From NCBI GenBank assembly GCA_947623455.1, contig OX392530.1:30721405-30785404 (forward strand): 64,000 bases of DNA, written 5' to 3'. Positions 12,901 through 27,900 of the stretch are shown one piece after another; the first letter of the stretch is position 1; every line of letters starts with the position of its first letter. Both the position numbers and the translations under genes were made by a program. Under the pieces are notes generated by a model. That model saw only the letters and a list, made by a program, of their open reading frames with translations. It was not told where the DNA came from and did not search any database. The DNA comes from Mimachlamys varia (taxonomy: Eukaryota > Mollusca > Bivalvia > Pectinida > Pectinidae).

Positions 12901-15900
12901 ATAAATCAAAAAATATAGCAATGCCAGCTATAACATCACTAAAATTTGTCTCTTCTTATTGATTTACCCTGTAAAACTATTAAGAATATATATATACAAC
13001 CGTAACTTGCTATTATTAATTGTGATTTCTTTGAGTACACTAGTCACCTGCAGAAAGAGGTACCAAAAAGTCTCCTAGTAAAAACATGCATCTTGGGTCA
13101 CCTGTCCATTCAGTCAATCAGTTATCCACCCCTGAAATTTCATACTGAACTGTTCCAACTTTTGAATTGGAACAGCTCAAATGTGTCTTCAGGGGTGAAT
13201 GATTTAACAGAGATTGAACTCTTAGTGAAAACATGCATCTTGCAAAATTTATGAAAGATCTATTACAATTGCTAATTCAAAATGACAATGACCACCAGGG
13301 ACTAAATTGAGAAACCTGGAAGAGCTGGCTTTCTGTCCTTGTAGAATAATATGCCATATATTCAGCAATGCCATCACTTACAAAATGTTCTCAACAGCTT
13401 CATGGGGTCCAAACTAAATGTCTCTATTAGGTTGTAATGCTGGAACAGGTGAAAAGCAACATGGAACAACGGCCGACCTGAAACACACAAACTTAATGAA
13501 AGTCAAATAATACAACTCGATTCAATTCTTTTTTAATGATATAACTCAACAGACCGGTGTGCAAATTTCACTATTTTTAATTTTTTGCAATTTCTATTGG
13601 GTTGCTTAATTCACAAAAATGAATATGAAACTCTAAAATTTACCCAATATACGGTAATACTAAGGTTCACTGACTGTTTAAGTTAATTGGTGATTGGAAC
13701 AAAAGAAAACTAGAAATGTCTGTGAGATTGGTGATTGGAACAAAAGAAAACTAGAAATGTCTGTGAGACATAAATGCCCCCCCCCCCCCCCCCTATATGA
13801 CATTAGTTCTTCATGCTTATTACGTTTGTGAAGTTTGATGATAATCAAATCAGTAGTTAATTAAATAAGCTGGTTACATTACCATGAGACGGGATGGACA
13901 TGGGTAACACTATATGCCCCCCCCCCTCGTTTCATGGAGGGGGCATAAATATTCTTTAATATTTTCAGGGGTATAGGATCCTAACTAAATTCCACCTTTA
14001 TTGGTCAGGGCAGAATTTCCCTGTCCTACATATTTGGACGTGAAAGAATTTTACAGTCATATCATCAATCAAGAATGATCAATACAATAGATAGATTAGC
14101 CTCGCTCAAGTACAAAGATAAGATCACAACCAGCAATATTTCAACTGGCAACAAATTTACCCCACTTCTATGCTAATGGAAAGCAATTATCAATTCTAGA
14201 TTAAAATCAAATTTGTCATACAGCACTTATTTTGATTACTTAAAGAGGAATCAATGTATATAAGTGAATTTTGTTACATAATAACAAGAATCGTGACATC
14301 AGCCAGTCCAAAGTAACAGGGTTAAACAGGGATGTAATTGCTAACTTAGATAAATGGGTAAAATCATTTCTCATCTTCTGAGATGATCAACAAATCTGCT
14401 TTCACTCCTTCATCCCCTGAAAGTTCATTATGAACTATTCCAAACTTTGAAATGGAAGAGTTCAAATGTGACTTCAATGGGAAAATGAGCTTACAGCTGT
14501 TATGATAGTCAGCAACATACAAATAAATTGCTGTACTAATACCCCAGATGCTACTGACCCCTAACCCCAAAAGTCACATCTGAACCTCCCTGTACCAGAG
14601 ACTCAAGGCAAGGATCAACAAGTTAAATCGGCACCAATGGTGTCCCCGATACTAGGCTGTACCCCATCCTCGTACTTACCACACGTTATTATGTCCAGAT
14701 GAAACATGTTCACACTCCAGCAGTCTAATTTGGTCATCAAGCACTGACAAAACAAAACATTGTTTGATTATACTCCATTCATAAGAATATTGTGATTACC
14801 ACACTACCCTGGGCATGTTTATATCCTTATTAAATTCCATAAAAAACATCACAAAACCTAGAAAATTCTTTTTTTTAAAAAGCAGTACGTATGATTTTAT
14901 TTTTGACAGGAGACTGATCACTGATATTGACATTGTGATAATTGATTAATGAAGGATGACTGTAATTAATATCGGGTAACTGTAATTAATGATCGGTGAC
15001 TGATCAATGATGGGTGACTGTGATCATTGATGGGTGACTGTGGTCGTTGATGAGTGACTATGATTGCGGAAGAGTGATCATTATACCTACCTGTGCTTGT
15101 TTGCTATACAGCTGGTCCAACAAGGAGTTACTTTCTTGTGTCATTTTAAGGATTGGACGATGGCGTCGTCTTGTTTTGTGCAAACTTTGAAACCTGGATC
15201 CCCATCGTATCTTGTAGTCTTTAGATGATACTTCTGTAATAAAATATATATTTTAATCTTACCATATTTAAGTCAAAATTTGTGAGTTTAGAATTCATGT
15301 TTAACTCATTCACCCCTAAAGACATATTTGAACTTTCCCAATACAATGCTAGGAATAGTTCATTATGATATTCAAGGGTGAATGAGTTATGCCTACGAAA
15401 GTGTTGTATAGGTTTCTTAGTGTTAAATTATATACAACTGACTGTTGGAACAAGCTAATGAATTAACCTGTATTTCTCTTCAATCTTTATTCACTTACAT
15501 AATGATGTACACAGATATGAATACTCTCTTGATGGGTCCGTTCAATCATTCACCTCTGAAATTTCATACTGAACTGTTCCAACCTTTGAATTGGAAAAGC
15601 TCAAATGTGTATTCAGAGGTGAACAAGTTAACAGAGATTGAACTCACTGTCCAGGAGTTTGAGATCGGACACAGCCACAGCATTAGACCGGCGTTCTGGG
15701 TAGCATTCCAGCTTGGATTTCATCTGGACATCTCCTACAACACATAAAAGTAGAGGTGGACTGTATTCCCGGTAAACTGGTTTACAACAGTGTCAAGTTG
15801 TGATGGTAGATACGGAGGGCTAGTGGTAGAATGTCAGGACATCTTAACCACTCAGCCACCGCGGCCAAGAGGTGGAGGGCTAGTGGTAGAATGTCGGGAC

Positions 15901-18900
15901 ATCTTAACCACTCAGCCACTGCGGCCCAGAGGTGGAGGGCTAGTGCTAGAATTTCGGGACATCTTAACCACTCAGCTAACCACTTCAAGCTAGCTGAAAT
16001 ATTCAATTTTGTAACCATGTTATATTGTGGTAATAATTACTGCAGTATATTAATGTGGTAACGTTTATTTTGTGGCTTCCATCTCTATATAAAAGTGTGA
16101 ATTGACTTTAAAAGATTTTGATCACCATCTTATTTTAACATCTTTTTTTAATAACATTTTTAAAAAAAAATTTTTTTTCATTTTTGTAACTTTTTAATCA
16201 CAGAGATTTTTGTGAACTTCTTTGTGGATTTTTATTTATTTATTTTTTTTTTTGTAATTTTTTATTTTGAGATTTTTTAATTTCTCCCGATTTTTTAAAT
16301 TTGATAAAAAAAACCAACTCTCATTTGGACTTGGGTTAAGTATGTGTCCCCAATATATAGGCAATCTTCTGTACTTATACCATTGATCTCTTGACAAATA
16401 TCAAAATCTAGATAAAGAAGTATGTGTAATATAGCTAGGTCTCCTCATTTCTTTCCTAGATAATTTATGGATCTTATCCTGTAAATACAGTATAAATTCT
16501 TGATACACAATGGCTGTTACCCATGAAACGGATGATCATAAGCCAAAATCTCTCACCAGTAGCTATTACATGTACAATCTACTCCATCAGGACCCTCAGC
16601 CTTACTGGCGTTTAGTACAGTTAATCACAGAAAACTCATAAAACTTGTTTGTGTTTGTAAACAGCGTGATGTTTGTAGCAGTAAGCACCAAATATCTCTC
16701 AACAGCCTGATCAAATGTGTTACATGGTTAACACACACAACATGCATCTGTCTCCTTCAACTTGCTGGTTAACCAACACAATTACATCACTTATAACCAA
16801 ATACAATCGTCAACACAATCAACTTCAGTACTTAAATATTATAAAACGTCATCCTTGAATCTAAAACGTTCAAGAGCTTTGGAACAACAGCCCCGCTTTG
16901 AAACTAAATTTTCTAAATAAAATTTAATTTATCATCTCAATTCAATTTATTCCAATTATGGTACAATTTGCTCCAAGAGCATTAAATTTCATGAATGAAA
17001 TTGATGGACTCCTTATTGTCTCCTTCATCATCATCGCTACATAACTAAACTGGACTTGCTCAATCTACTCTTTGATTTGGTCAGGCCCAAGTGTGTCTTT
17101 AGGGGTGATTGATGGTTTTATGGTTGTGTGAAAGGTTGTTTCAATGTCAAACAAACTTTGAATACAATACTATAAACTAACTTCATTTGGCACAATCAAA
17201 TTTTAGTGCATTGTCAGATTTTGGCACATTAGTGCAATGATAAATTCGAACATCCATGGTTAATTACTATGTAAGAATCGTATACAAAATCAAATTAGCG
17301 CAACCACATTTTAGCGCAATGCTTTCAGCGCGAAAGTGCTAAAACAAGATTACCGCTAAAATATGTACCTGTCTAAGGTTATTGTAATTTTGACATCTCC
17401 ACAGAAACACCAAGTTTATCTACTAAGTATGATTTTTACCTCTAGTCTATGATATATATTCAAGAATTAGAAAAAAACTGATATAGGCTTGTCCTGTTCT
17501 CTTATGTAATTGTTAATGCTGTAATTGTAGCTGTACAAACATGCATTGTAACTGTGTTATATATATATATATGTGGCATTAATTGACAATAAAATATTTG
17601 AAATTCAAAAATACAGAGACACCAGTCTGAGTGAAGCCTTTTGTATTATCCTAGCTGTATGAAGGTGAAGGATCTGAACATCTGCCAGTAGAAGATCAGA
17701 AAAAGCACAGATCATTTAGTATAATGCAAAAGCAGACACTCACTGCATGTGCCACCAGGAGAGAAAGACCTTTCTTAAAGAAAACAAGCCTGTATTGTTG
17801 GCATCAACAATTGGAAAACCTATTAGAGATCAAGAAGAACTTCTGAAGACCAATTTAGGTAAGTAAAAAAAGGAAATAGTCGTCAAGTTTAAATACAGTA
17901 AAACCCCACTTGAATTTACTTGAACTTGTGGGGGACCTGAGAAATAGTTGAGGTTAACGTGGTATTCAAGTAATCTGAGGTTGATTAATATGTACAAACT
18001 CGGTCCGGACCAAACAAACTGTTCGACAAATGAGGGATATTCTACTTCAAATTAACCAGGTTCGAGTAAGTGGGGTTGTACTGTATACATGTGCAGAATC
18101 AGCCAATAATCAAACTTGAGTGAGGATTTGACTTTCAGTTAATAAGTGTTCCAAACAAGACTCATAAAATTCTGATCATTCCTTCGAAAGATTGTACATT
18201 TCTTTGTACTTCATTGTGCAGTGGATGCAAATTTACTTTCTTCTCTCCAGGGGGCCGAGTGGTTAAGGTGTTCTGACATTCTACCACTAGCCCTCTACCT
18301 TAGATTAGCTGGGTTGCGAGTTTGAATCCCATGTGGGGCAGATGCCAGGTACTGACCGTAGGTCAGTGGTTTTTCTCCAGGTATAACTCTGGCTTTCCTC
18401 CACATCCAATCCCTGGCACATCCTTAAATGACCCTTGCTGTTAATAGGACATAAAACAAAATAAACCAAACCAAACTTTCCTTCTTGTCAGTGAGTGACT
18501 GCTCGAATCCTTAGAAGTCTAGTGCAGCAGACGGCTCCCAGATATTAGACTTCGCTGTATAATGGGAACAGGTCTTCAGTTACAAATCCTGCCAGGCACT
18601 AAAATATGGTTTTTCAAAAGGACAGGCTCTGATCACAGAATGTTCCATCATATTTGTCTGCACTGATGACAGGACATGGGTTTTCTCCAGGTACTCCTGT
18701 TTCCTCCCGCAATAAGACCCCTCGCGGGCTAACTTCCCGGCCAACAATTAAAGGCCCAATATACTTAACTTTCAGCAAAACTTGAAGCGAAAATCAAGCC
18801 TGATAACTTATTATATTTATAGATTTAGTTCAGATTAACTGATATTAGCAATATTCAAGATGAATTCTCGGGCGGTTACCAGCACAGCAGCATTTGAAAC

Positions 18901-21900
18901 ATGCTATTTGTAAACACGCGTCCATTTCGAGCCGTCTTCTACCTTCGGTTTGTTGTTGAAGTTATTTTCAATTCTTTGGATTTTTTTGTCAGGAGTTTCT
19001 TGTTATTTACCGCTCAGGTTTACTTCGTTTTAGGCTTATTTTTGCATGGTTATCAACTGGACTTTTTTTCATAATTTTTCAGAATCACGAAAATTTCCCT
19101 GAAGTTACGTACAAATGTATATTGGGCCTTTAAAGAGTGATTAATATAAGTTGGATAACTTGATTCATAGTTGTTATAAAATGAATAAAGTTTACAAAGT
19201 TGAAGTTACAAGACTCTTATTTATCTGTTTAAGAAGTAGAATTGGAAAGAATGAAGTACAGCTGCTACCTTTTTCAAAAGCACATACATGTATATGTTCT
19301 CAGTTACATCAGGGTTAGAATTTAACACTTGCCAAATGCAAGTTGATTTCTGAAATTGCGATTAGAAATTTTTATGCTTGTATTTTTCGGCGAGTGGGTA
19401 TAATGACTGTTGAAAGGTGTAATTATTCAGTATGAGTTTCAGATATATTTTATTGATAAACAAACAGATTCAGCAACAGGGGTAGCTTATATCGGCTCTC
19501 ACCTCATCAAGGTGTATATGATATATGTTATTCCAATCTGTACACATGTCAGAAAATGTTGTCGAAAGTATAAAACGAATTGTGAAACAAAACCACATGC
19601 ACATATACTGCAATGTCTTGTTGACGATTGTCTAAATTGTAAATTAGACTGATTCAGAATGCATCATATAGTGCTTTCATTATCCCCTTCAAAATTGAGT
19701 TCAAGATTCTTATTTAATTGCCAAGTTAAAATTTAACCCACTTGCCACAAAATGTGAGTTGCTAAAAAAGTTAAATTGTACCCCTGAACACACAATGCCA
19801 TTAAAGTTCATAAGTAATGATAAAAGCCAGGGGCAAAACATTCTCTCCATAATTTTGGTGTTCCTTGGCCTGAAAATCACACCTGATTCACAAAGTTGTC
19901 TGATGTCGGAATTCTTGAGTAGGCCATTAAATATTATCTTAAAAAAAAACTCAACTCCTCTTAGCCTGTGAATGATTCTATGAAATTGAATTGTTAATCA
20001 AAATAATATTGCAATAGTGACAGACCATCTAACATGGGCGGAAACGGAACTGGCATAAATAAATGATCTTTTATACACAAAATTCACCTTTTTAAGGAAA
20101 GAACTTGTTTAAATTAAGTCAGGAAATGACTAACCTGGTAACTCAACGTTCACCTCCGAAGACACAATCAAACCCTTCCAACTTAATGGTCGGTATTATA
20201 ATAGTTCATTATGAAATTCCTGGGACGAACGAGTTAATAGTAATTAAGCACACACTAATGCACATGAACTGTTTGTCTCCAAGGCAGCCTGAATATCATT
20301 GCCTTGTAATTTTATGATATTATAACCATTTATACTAATTATGATGTGCATGTACCTAGAAATTAATTACCTCATGCAAATTAAAGGGATATCGAAATTT
20401 AAGTACATGGATATATCTAGTTCATATATCCATGTGCTTGCACTTGCAGTCGTTTGATTATAAAGTAAATGTTATGCTTGGTTGGTCCCGTTGTTTATGT
20501 GATGTCAGGTGGCATTGTGGTGGGTTCACAGGTATGTACTGACTGACGTCAGTAGACTTATCAAGCTCCCAGATTTACTATGGCCCTGACAGATAGGCCG
20601 AGACTGCCTTGATTATCTGTGTATTTGTCTACACCCCAGAAACCACTGCGTTTGTGGCCTTTGTGATACACACAGAGCACCTGCCTGTGCCCTTGTTACT
20701 GGACCTGATTACCATCGTCAGTGGAGGGTTTGTGTTCAGGGCACAGGTGTGTGTGTGTTTGTCACGACCTGGTCAAGTGCGAATTGCCTTAATGAAGAGA
20801 AGTCGTCATCAGTACGTGTATATCAATATTTCTCCTATTATCCATCATGAGCCTCCATAGTAAGAGTGGTTATCAGCTTCTCTAACCTTTTATCAATTAT
20901 ATAACGGCAAATTATCAACTAAATTCACATTTTTTGTAGTGCTCTTAATTTTATCACATTTACGAAAAAAATGCAGCATTTTGTACATTTTATCAAAAAT
21001 ATTATCATATCAATAGAAAAGGATTTTGTGGGATTTAATAAATATTATCATATCATTCAAATTCAGTTTCCTGGTTCCTTAAAAACAAACATGTAAATAA
21101 TCTCCAGCACGACCTGAAACGATAACCTGCTAACACTGCCCCGGAGGTCCTTCACTGGAGCTGATGTTTTGTACAGAATTCCCCCTAAACATTACCATAG
21201 TACCATTTTGTTCTGCTAACACTGCCCCGAAGGTCCTCACTGGAGCTGATGTTTTGTACAGAATTCCCCCCTAAACATTACCATGGTACCATTTTGTTCT
21301 GCTAACACTGCCCCGGAGGTCCTCACTGGAGCTGATGTTTTGTACAGAATTCCCCCCTAAACATTACTATAGTACCATTTTGTTCTGCTAACACTGCCCC
21401 GGAGGTCCTCTACTGGAGCTGATGTTTTGTACAGAATTTCCCCCTAAACATTACCATGGTACCATTTTGTTCTGCTAACACTGCCCCGGAGGTCCTCACT
21501 GGAGCTGATGTTTTGTACAGAATTCCCCCCTAAACATTACTATAGTACCATTTTGTTCTGCTAACACTGCCCCGGAGGTCTTCCACTGGAGCTGATGTTT
21601 TGTACAGAATTCCTCCCTAAACATCACCATGGTAACATTTTGTTCTGCTTGTTAACACTGCCCCGTAGGTCTTCCACTGGAGCTGATGTTTTGTACAGAA
21701 TTCCCCCTAAACATTACCATGGTACCATTTTGTTCTGCTAACACTGCCCCGTAGGTCTTCCACTGGACCTGATGTTTTGTACAGAATTCACCCTTAACAT
21801 TTCCATGGTACCATTTTGTCCTGCTAACACTGCCCCGGGGGTCCTCTACTGGAGCTGATGTTTTGTACAGAATTCCCCCCTAAACATTACCATGGTATCA

Positions 21901-24900
21901 TTTTGTTCTGCTAACACTGCCCCGCAGGTCCTCCACTGGACCTGATGTTTTGTACAGAATTCACCCTTAACATTTCCATAGTACCATTTTGTCCTGCTAA
22001 CACTGCCCCGGAGGTCCTTCACTGGAGTTGATGTTTTGTACAGAATTCCCCCCTAAACATTACCATGGCATCATTTTGTTCTGCTAACACTGCCCCGCAG
22101 GTCCTCCACTGGAGCTGATGTTTTGTACAGAATTCCCCCTTAACATCACCATGGTACCATTTTGTTTTGCTAACATTGCTACGGAGCTGGTCCTCCACTG
22201 GAGCTGATGTTTTGTACAGAATTCCCCCCTAAACATTACCATGGTACCATTTTATCCTGCTAACACTTCCCCGAAGGTCCTCACTGGAGCTGATGTTTTG
22301 TACAGAATTTCCCCCTAAACATTACCATGGTACCATTTTGTCCTGCTAACACTGCCCCGAAGGTCCTCACTGGAGCTGATGTTTTGTACAGAATTTCCCC
22401 CTAAACATTACCATGGTACCATTTTGTTCTGCTAACACTGCCCCGTAAATCTTCCAATGGAGCTGATGTTTTGTACAGAATTCACCCTTAACATTTCCAT
22501 GGTACAATTTTGTTCTGCTAATACTGCCCCGGAGGTCCTCACTGGAGCTGATGTTTTGTACAGAATTCCCCCCTAAACATTACCATGGTACCATTTTGTT
22601 CTGCTAACACTGCCCCGGAGGTCCTCACTGGAGCTGATGTTTTGTACAGAATTCCCCCTAAACATTAATATAGTACCATTTTGTTCTGCTAACACTGCCC
22701 CAGAGGTCCTATACTGGAGCTGATGTTTTGTACAGAATTCCCCCCTAAACATCACCATGGTAACATTTTGTTCTGCTTGTTAACACTGCCCCGTAGGTCT
22801 TCCACTGGAGCTGATGTTTTGTACAGAATTCCCCCCTAAACATTACCATGGTACCATTTTGTTCTGCTAACACTGCCCCGTAGGTCTTCCACTGGAGCTG
22901 ATGTTTTGTACAGAATTCCCCCTAAACATTACCATGGTACCATTTTGTTCTGCTAACACTGCCCCAATTAAGGTCCTCACTGGAGCTGATGTTTTGTACA
23001 GAATTCCCCCTAAACATTACCATGTACCATTTTGTTCTGCTAACACTGCCCCGTAGGTCTTCCACTGGAGCTGATGTTTTGTACAGAATTCCCCCTAAAC
23101 ATTACCATGGTACCATTTTGTTCTGCTAACACTGCCCCAATTAAGGTCCTCACTGGAGCTGATGTTTTGTACAGAATTCCCCTCTAAACATCACAATGGT
23201 ACCATTTTGTTTTGCTAACACTGCTCCGGAGCTGGTCCTCCACTGGAGCTGATGTTTTGTACAGAATTCCCCCTAAACATTACCATAGTACAATTTTGTT
23301 CTGCTAACACTGCCCCTGAGGTCCTCTACTGGAGCTGATGTTTTGTACAGAATTCCCCCCTAAACATTACCATGGTACCATTTTGTTCTGCTAACACTGC
23401 CCCAATTAAGGTCCTCACTGGAGCTGATGTTTTGTACAGAATTCCCCCTAAACATTACCATGGTACCATTTTGTTCTTCTAACACTGCCCCAATTAAGGT
23501 CCTCACTGGAGCTGATGTTTTGTACAGAATTCCCCCCTAAACATTACCATGGTACCATTTTGTTCTGCTAACACTGCCCCGGAGGTCCTCACTGGAGCTG
23601 ATGTTTTGTACAGAATTCCCCCCTAAACATTACCATGGTACCATTTTGTTCTGCTAACACTGCTCCGGAGATGGTCCTCCACTGGAGCTGATGTTTTGTA
23701 CAGAATTCCCCCTAAACATTACCATGGTAACATTTTGTTCTGCTAACACTGCCCCGGAGGTCCTCACTGGAGCTGATGTGTTGTACAGAATTCCCCCCTA
23801 AATGTTACCATGGTACCATTTTGTTGTGCTAACACTGACTCCTAGACATTTAAAAAAAATATAGATATATCCTGACATAAATACCGCTTGATTTCAGATC
23901 ACACAGATTTATAAACCAAACATCCAACAAAATGGTACAGGTGTGTCAAGTTTACAGTCATAGAAACAACCATACATCCAACTAGATGTTTCAAAACATA
24001 GTGTTATCAGGAACCATACAAGCTAACAATGCTCAACACTTTGACACAGACTTAACACAGTGTAAACAGGAGCCACACAAGCTAACAATGCTCAACACTT
24101 CTACACAGGCTTAACACAGTGTAATCAGGAGCCACACAAGCTAACAATGCTCAACACTTACACACAGACTGACTATACACAGTGTTAACATGAGCCACAC
24201 AAGCTAACAATGCTCAACACTTACACACAGACTGACTTTACACAGTGTAATCAGGAGCCACACAAGCTAACAATGCTCAACACTTACACACAGACTGACT
24301 ATACACAGTGTTAACAGGAGCCACACAAGCTAACAATGCTCAACACTTCTACACAGACTGACTTTACACAGTGTAAACAGGAGCCACACAAGCTAACAAT
24401 GCTCAACACTTTTACACAGACTGACTTTACACAGTGTAAACAGGAGCCACACAAGCTAACAATGCTCAACACTTACACACAGACTGACTATACACAGTGT
24501 TATCAGGAACCACACAAGCTAACAATGCTCAACACTTCTACACAGCCTGATTATTCACAGTGTAAACAGGAGCCACACAAGCTAACAATGCTCAACACTT
24601 CTACACAGACTGACTATACACAGTGTAATCAGGAACCACACAAGCTAACAATGCTCAACACTTCTACACAGCCTGATTATTCACAGTGTAAACAGGAGCC
24701 AAACAAGCTAACAATGCTGAACACCTCTTTACAGACCACTATGTGCACAATGTTAATTGAAGTTGACAATGCTGAAATAGATTCCCATACATTTGGCAGT
24801 GTAATAGAACATTGTAACTGGCTTATATTACCAGGTTTTAAACAGTTGAAACTAAGCCAGTAATAAAAAGCCACAGACACATGCAGAAATGATGTTTACA

Positions 24901-27900
24901 AAATGCTTCTTGATTTTTTTCATCAAAATCTATTACTTTCACTTGCTATTTTGGTTCACTCAGACATCTAGCAACTGTGTATTGACTGTTTTCTTTAATA
25001 GCTGTTTTATATTCACAAAATGAATGTTTGTTTTGAATCAATTTGTATTGACTACACCAGGCTCCAGTTTGGTGATGATGAGGATGATGATGGTAATGAA
25101 ATTGACTAGCTTTAAGGACATGAGGACTTGATATCCCAACTTTGTGTTTTATATCATTATAGATGCCAATTATCCAACATCAACTAATACTACAGACATC
25201 CTTAACATACTTGCCAATACACCCTAATAAAACATCACTGTAAAGATGACACATTACAAGAATTAGACAGGCTACCTATCCCTAAGTTTTCCCCAGAACT
25301 TCCCTGATGTATTTTACGATCTTAGAGCTTACATGTACTAGCACCTCCATCTAGTTTGAGATTTTACTTATCAAATATTCAAGTGATCAAAATTGCTACA
25401 GTTTATGGTTTTTCTACATTATTCAATATTCTAGACACATCAAGGGTCAGTAAGGTACGTGGCTAGCTGGATGCTAAGTTTACTCCTATAACAATTCTGA
25501 CCAGCCGTTTTTTCTAGAAGATCAGCCATTCTGATATTTCAATATTAACTCTTAAAGTCTAGCTACATAATAGTTGAAAGTATTCTTACTTTATCTTCAA
25601 TACTTATCAGGCTTTATATTTAAACTATTATTTGTTATCTTTAACAGTTGTGTTAATTAGACTATACCTTAGTATAGGCTATATGTTTTAATGCAAGCAT
25701 AATTACATTTTTTTGCGTGAAACATCGTGATAGGAAACCCATGTGACACTGCTCTTACGTTTAGTGGCCGGAGTGCTAGAACAGACGAAAAATCTTTCTT
25801 TTGTATTAAAAATAGTAGCCAATCATGTTCGCTCCTTTCATCCGTGGCTAGTGTCAGGCCAGGATATCCCGTTTGTAGCTATATGTCTGCCAAGAAAACC
25901 TATGGGCTGTGTTTGAACAACATGGCCAATAAGTCATAAGGAAATTGACATTGGTGTAATGCCTACAGATATATACCAAGGTAAAATTATCTAACCATGT
26001 GCCATGAGAATCGACCATTCTGAATGGTCGTATTCTTCTATTTAAGAGAACGAGATTCTCCGTCTATTCTAGCCCACGAAACACAAAAGTAAGAGCAGTG
26101 TCAAGTGGGATTCCGATGATTGTTTTATAGCCAAGAAATGGGTAAACAGCATCATTTTCCTAAGCCTTAATTAACATATTACGTTCATAATACTTTGTTT
26201 TAACCATTAAATTATTCATTAGTTTAATCCCATAGTTAAAACATAGCAATGCTATATATAAATATAAACTTTATTTATTAAACAGCAATTATACAGCAAT
26301 GTTCTTCAGCATTAACAAGGCTTCATATGAAACATAGATCATTTGATGTATTAAAGTGCTGGATTGCGTTCCGTAAGTGGATGCTAATTCAGACGTTGGC
26401 AGAACGAACCTCCGACTTGTAGACAGTTTCCTAGCGATGGTTAACATATCACTGCCTTGAAATAGCTTATGATATCATGCAGGCTGCAAAGTTTTGGACC
26501 GATACTCTCCTTCACAGGTTGCAATTTGTTGCAGTATATGCGTACATAAAGTACAGACTGTACACCGTTCACCAACAATATGCAGCGGATGCTTATTAGT
26601 TACAAAACAAATTTCCTAGTACATGTACCCCTATAATGGCCGTAGTCTGTTTGGGTACATATGGTAATGATATAGATTGAAGTAATAGACACATTCAACT
26701 CATTTAAACATACCTAAGATGCCACAAGATACTGTATGCCTTGTGTGATCAACCGATCCCTCCAAAGTGTTGGCACACTCTATAACACCTGATATCTCAG
26801 CACTGCACATCCACTCCAGCCTGAGTGCAGCCACTTGTATGCCGTTGACCTCCACAATTCTTGGTCTGTCCCGTTTAAGTTTCCCTAAACTTTTTTCCGT
26901 GATGAAGTTACGTCTTACCGACAGAAAATTAAAACTGTTTCCTTCTCTAGCAGCAGGTTATAAATTCCTTTGGTATAAGTGAATACACTGACCAAGTCAT
27001 TAGCACACTTTTGACCCTTGGGTCAGTCACATATACTAGCTGACCATTCCTCCATCTACATGTATATATATACCGAGTTCACCTACTCCCAGGTAATGAT
27101 TATGGATGTCCTAGCTGTCAATGTGTCAGAGATTCATCACTTTAACAAGTCTAACCAGCACAACACTGGCTAGTCTTGGACTGATCAAGGTCAGATTTCT
27201 GACCAATGGTAAGTACTGGGGTCATCAGTCCAGCCAGCAGATGTGTAGTACTGATAGGAACTAATGTAGTATGTCCCAGTCCAGTTCACTGGACATCACC
27301 ATTGGACACAGGTGAGAGGCAACACCTGATGGGTTTAGCTGTGCCGACCAATGCGATTACTACATTGCGTATGAGGCCCTATCAGTTCTATCTTGCCTAT
27401 AGGTACACATTTGTCGGTTATCATGTATTGGTCGTTAGCCCATCTATGACGTATATACAGGCACTGCTTACTGCATTGTAGTATTTTCATGCCTGACAAT
27501 CAAACAGCTCCATGAAAGATAACAAAACCTACACACATTACACCCGACAACCCAGCTAGCGACCCATGTGTAATAGAGGCTCACGTGTAATAGCAGATCC
27601 TCACCACAGCATTGGGGCTATACAATAGACGGCCCATTGTTCTTACAGCAGGTTTAAATATCATTCAGTGCATTACATTTAAATAGGTCACACAGCAACT
27701 ATACATTGGCCTCAAATCTTTAGTGTGGTTCAGGGTCACATCACGGCAGATACCTACAGGTCACACAATGTTTACTTTTTAGGTAGATTTACCGTAAAAT
27801 TTATAATGTTGTTTTATTGGTAGTTTTAACCATATCTAAGCCATTAAAAGATAATCAAAGTCATAACAAGTGTATTTAATGACCCTGTAGCTTCTCCAGG

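Larger units (their letters stand above)
19200..21128. other. PDE7 intron 2, no exon seen
   Basis: AT-rich intron. Besides the palindromic element at 20139 and hairpin at 20401 it shows only unremarkable sequence. A plus-strand open frame near 20609-20860 has no recognisable domain. Confidence 0.5.

Noticed and set aside
24336..24863. 175-codon frame with 21-residue repeats ([17 protein letters not shown])
   Set aside because: 63-bp minisatellite; earlier units break the frame by small deletions and there is no domain or splice structure.
25727..25939. 70-codon plus frame with Cys and Ser
   Set aside because: Lies in the inverted terminus of a MITE.
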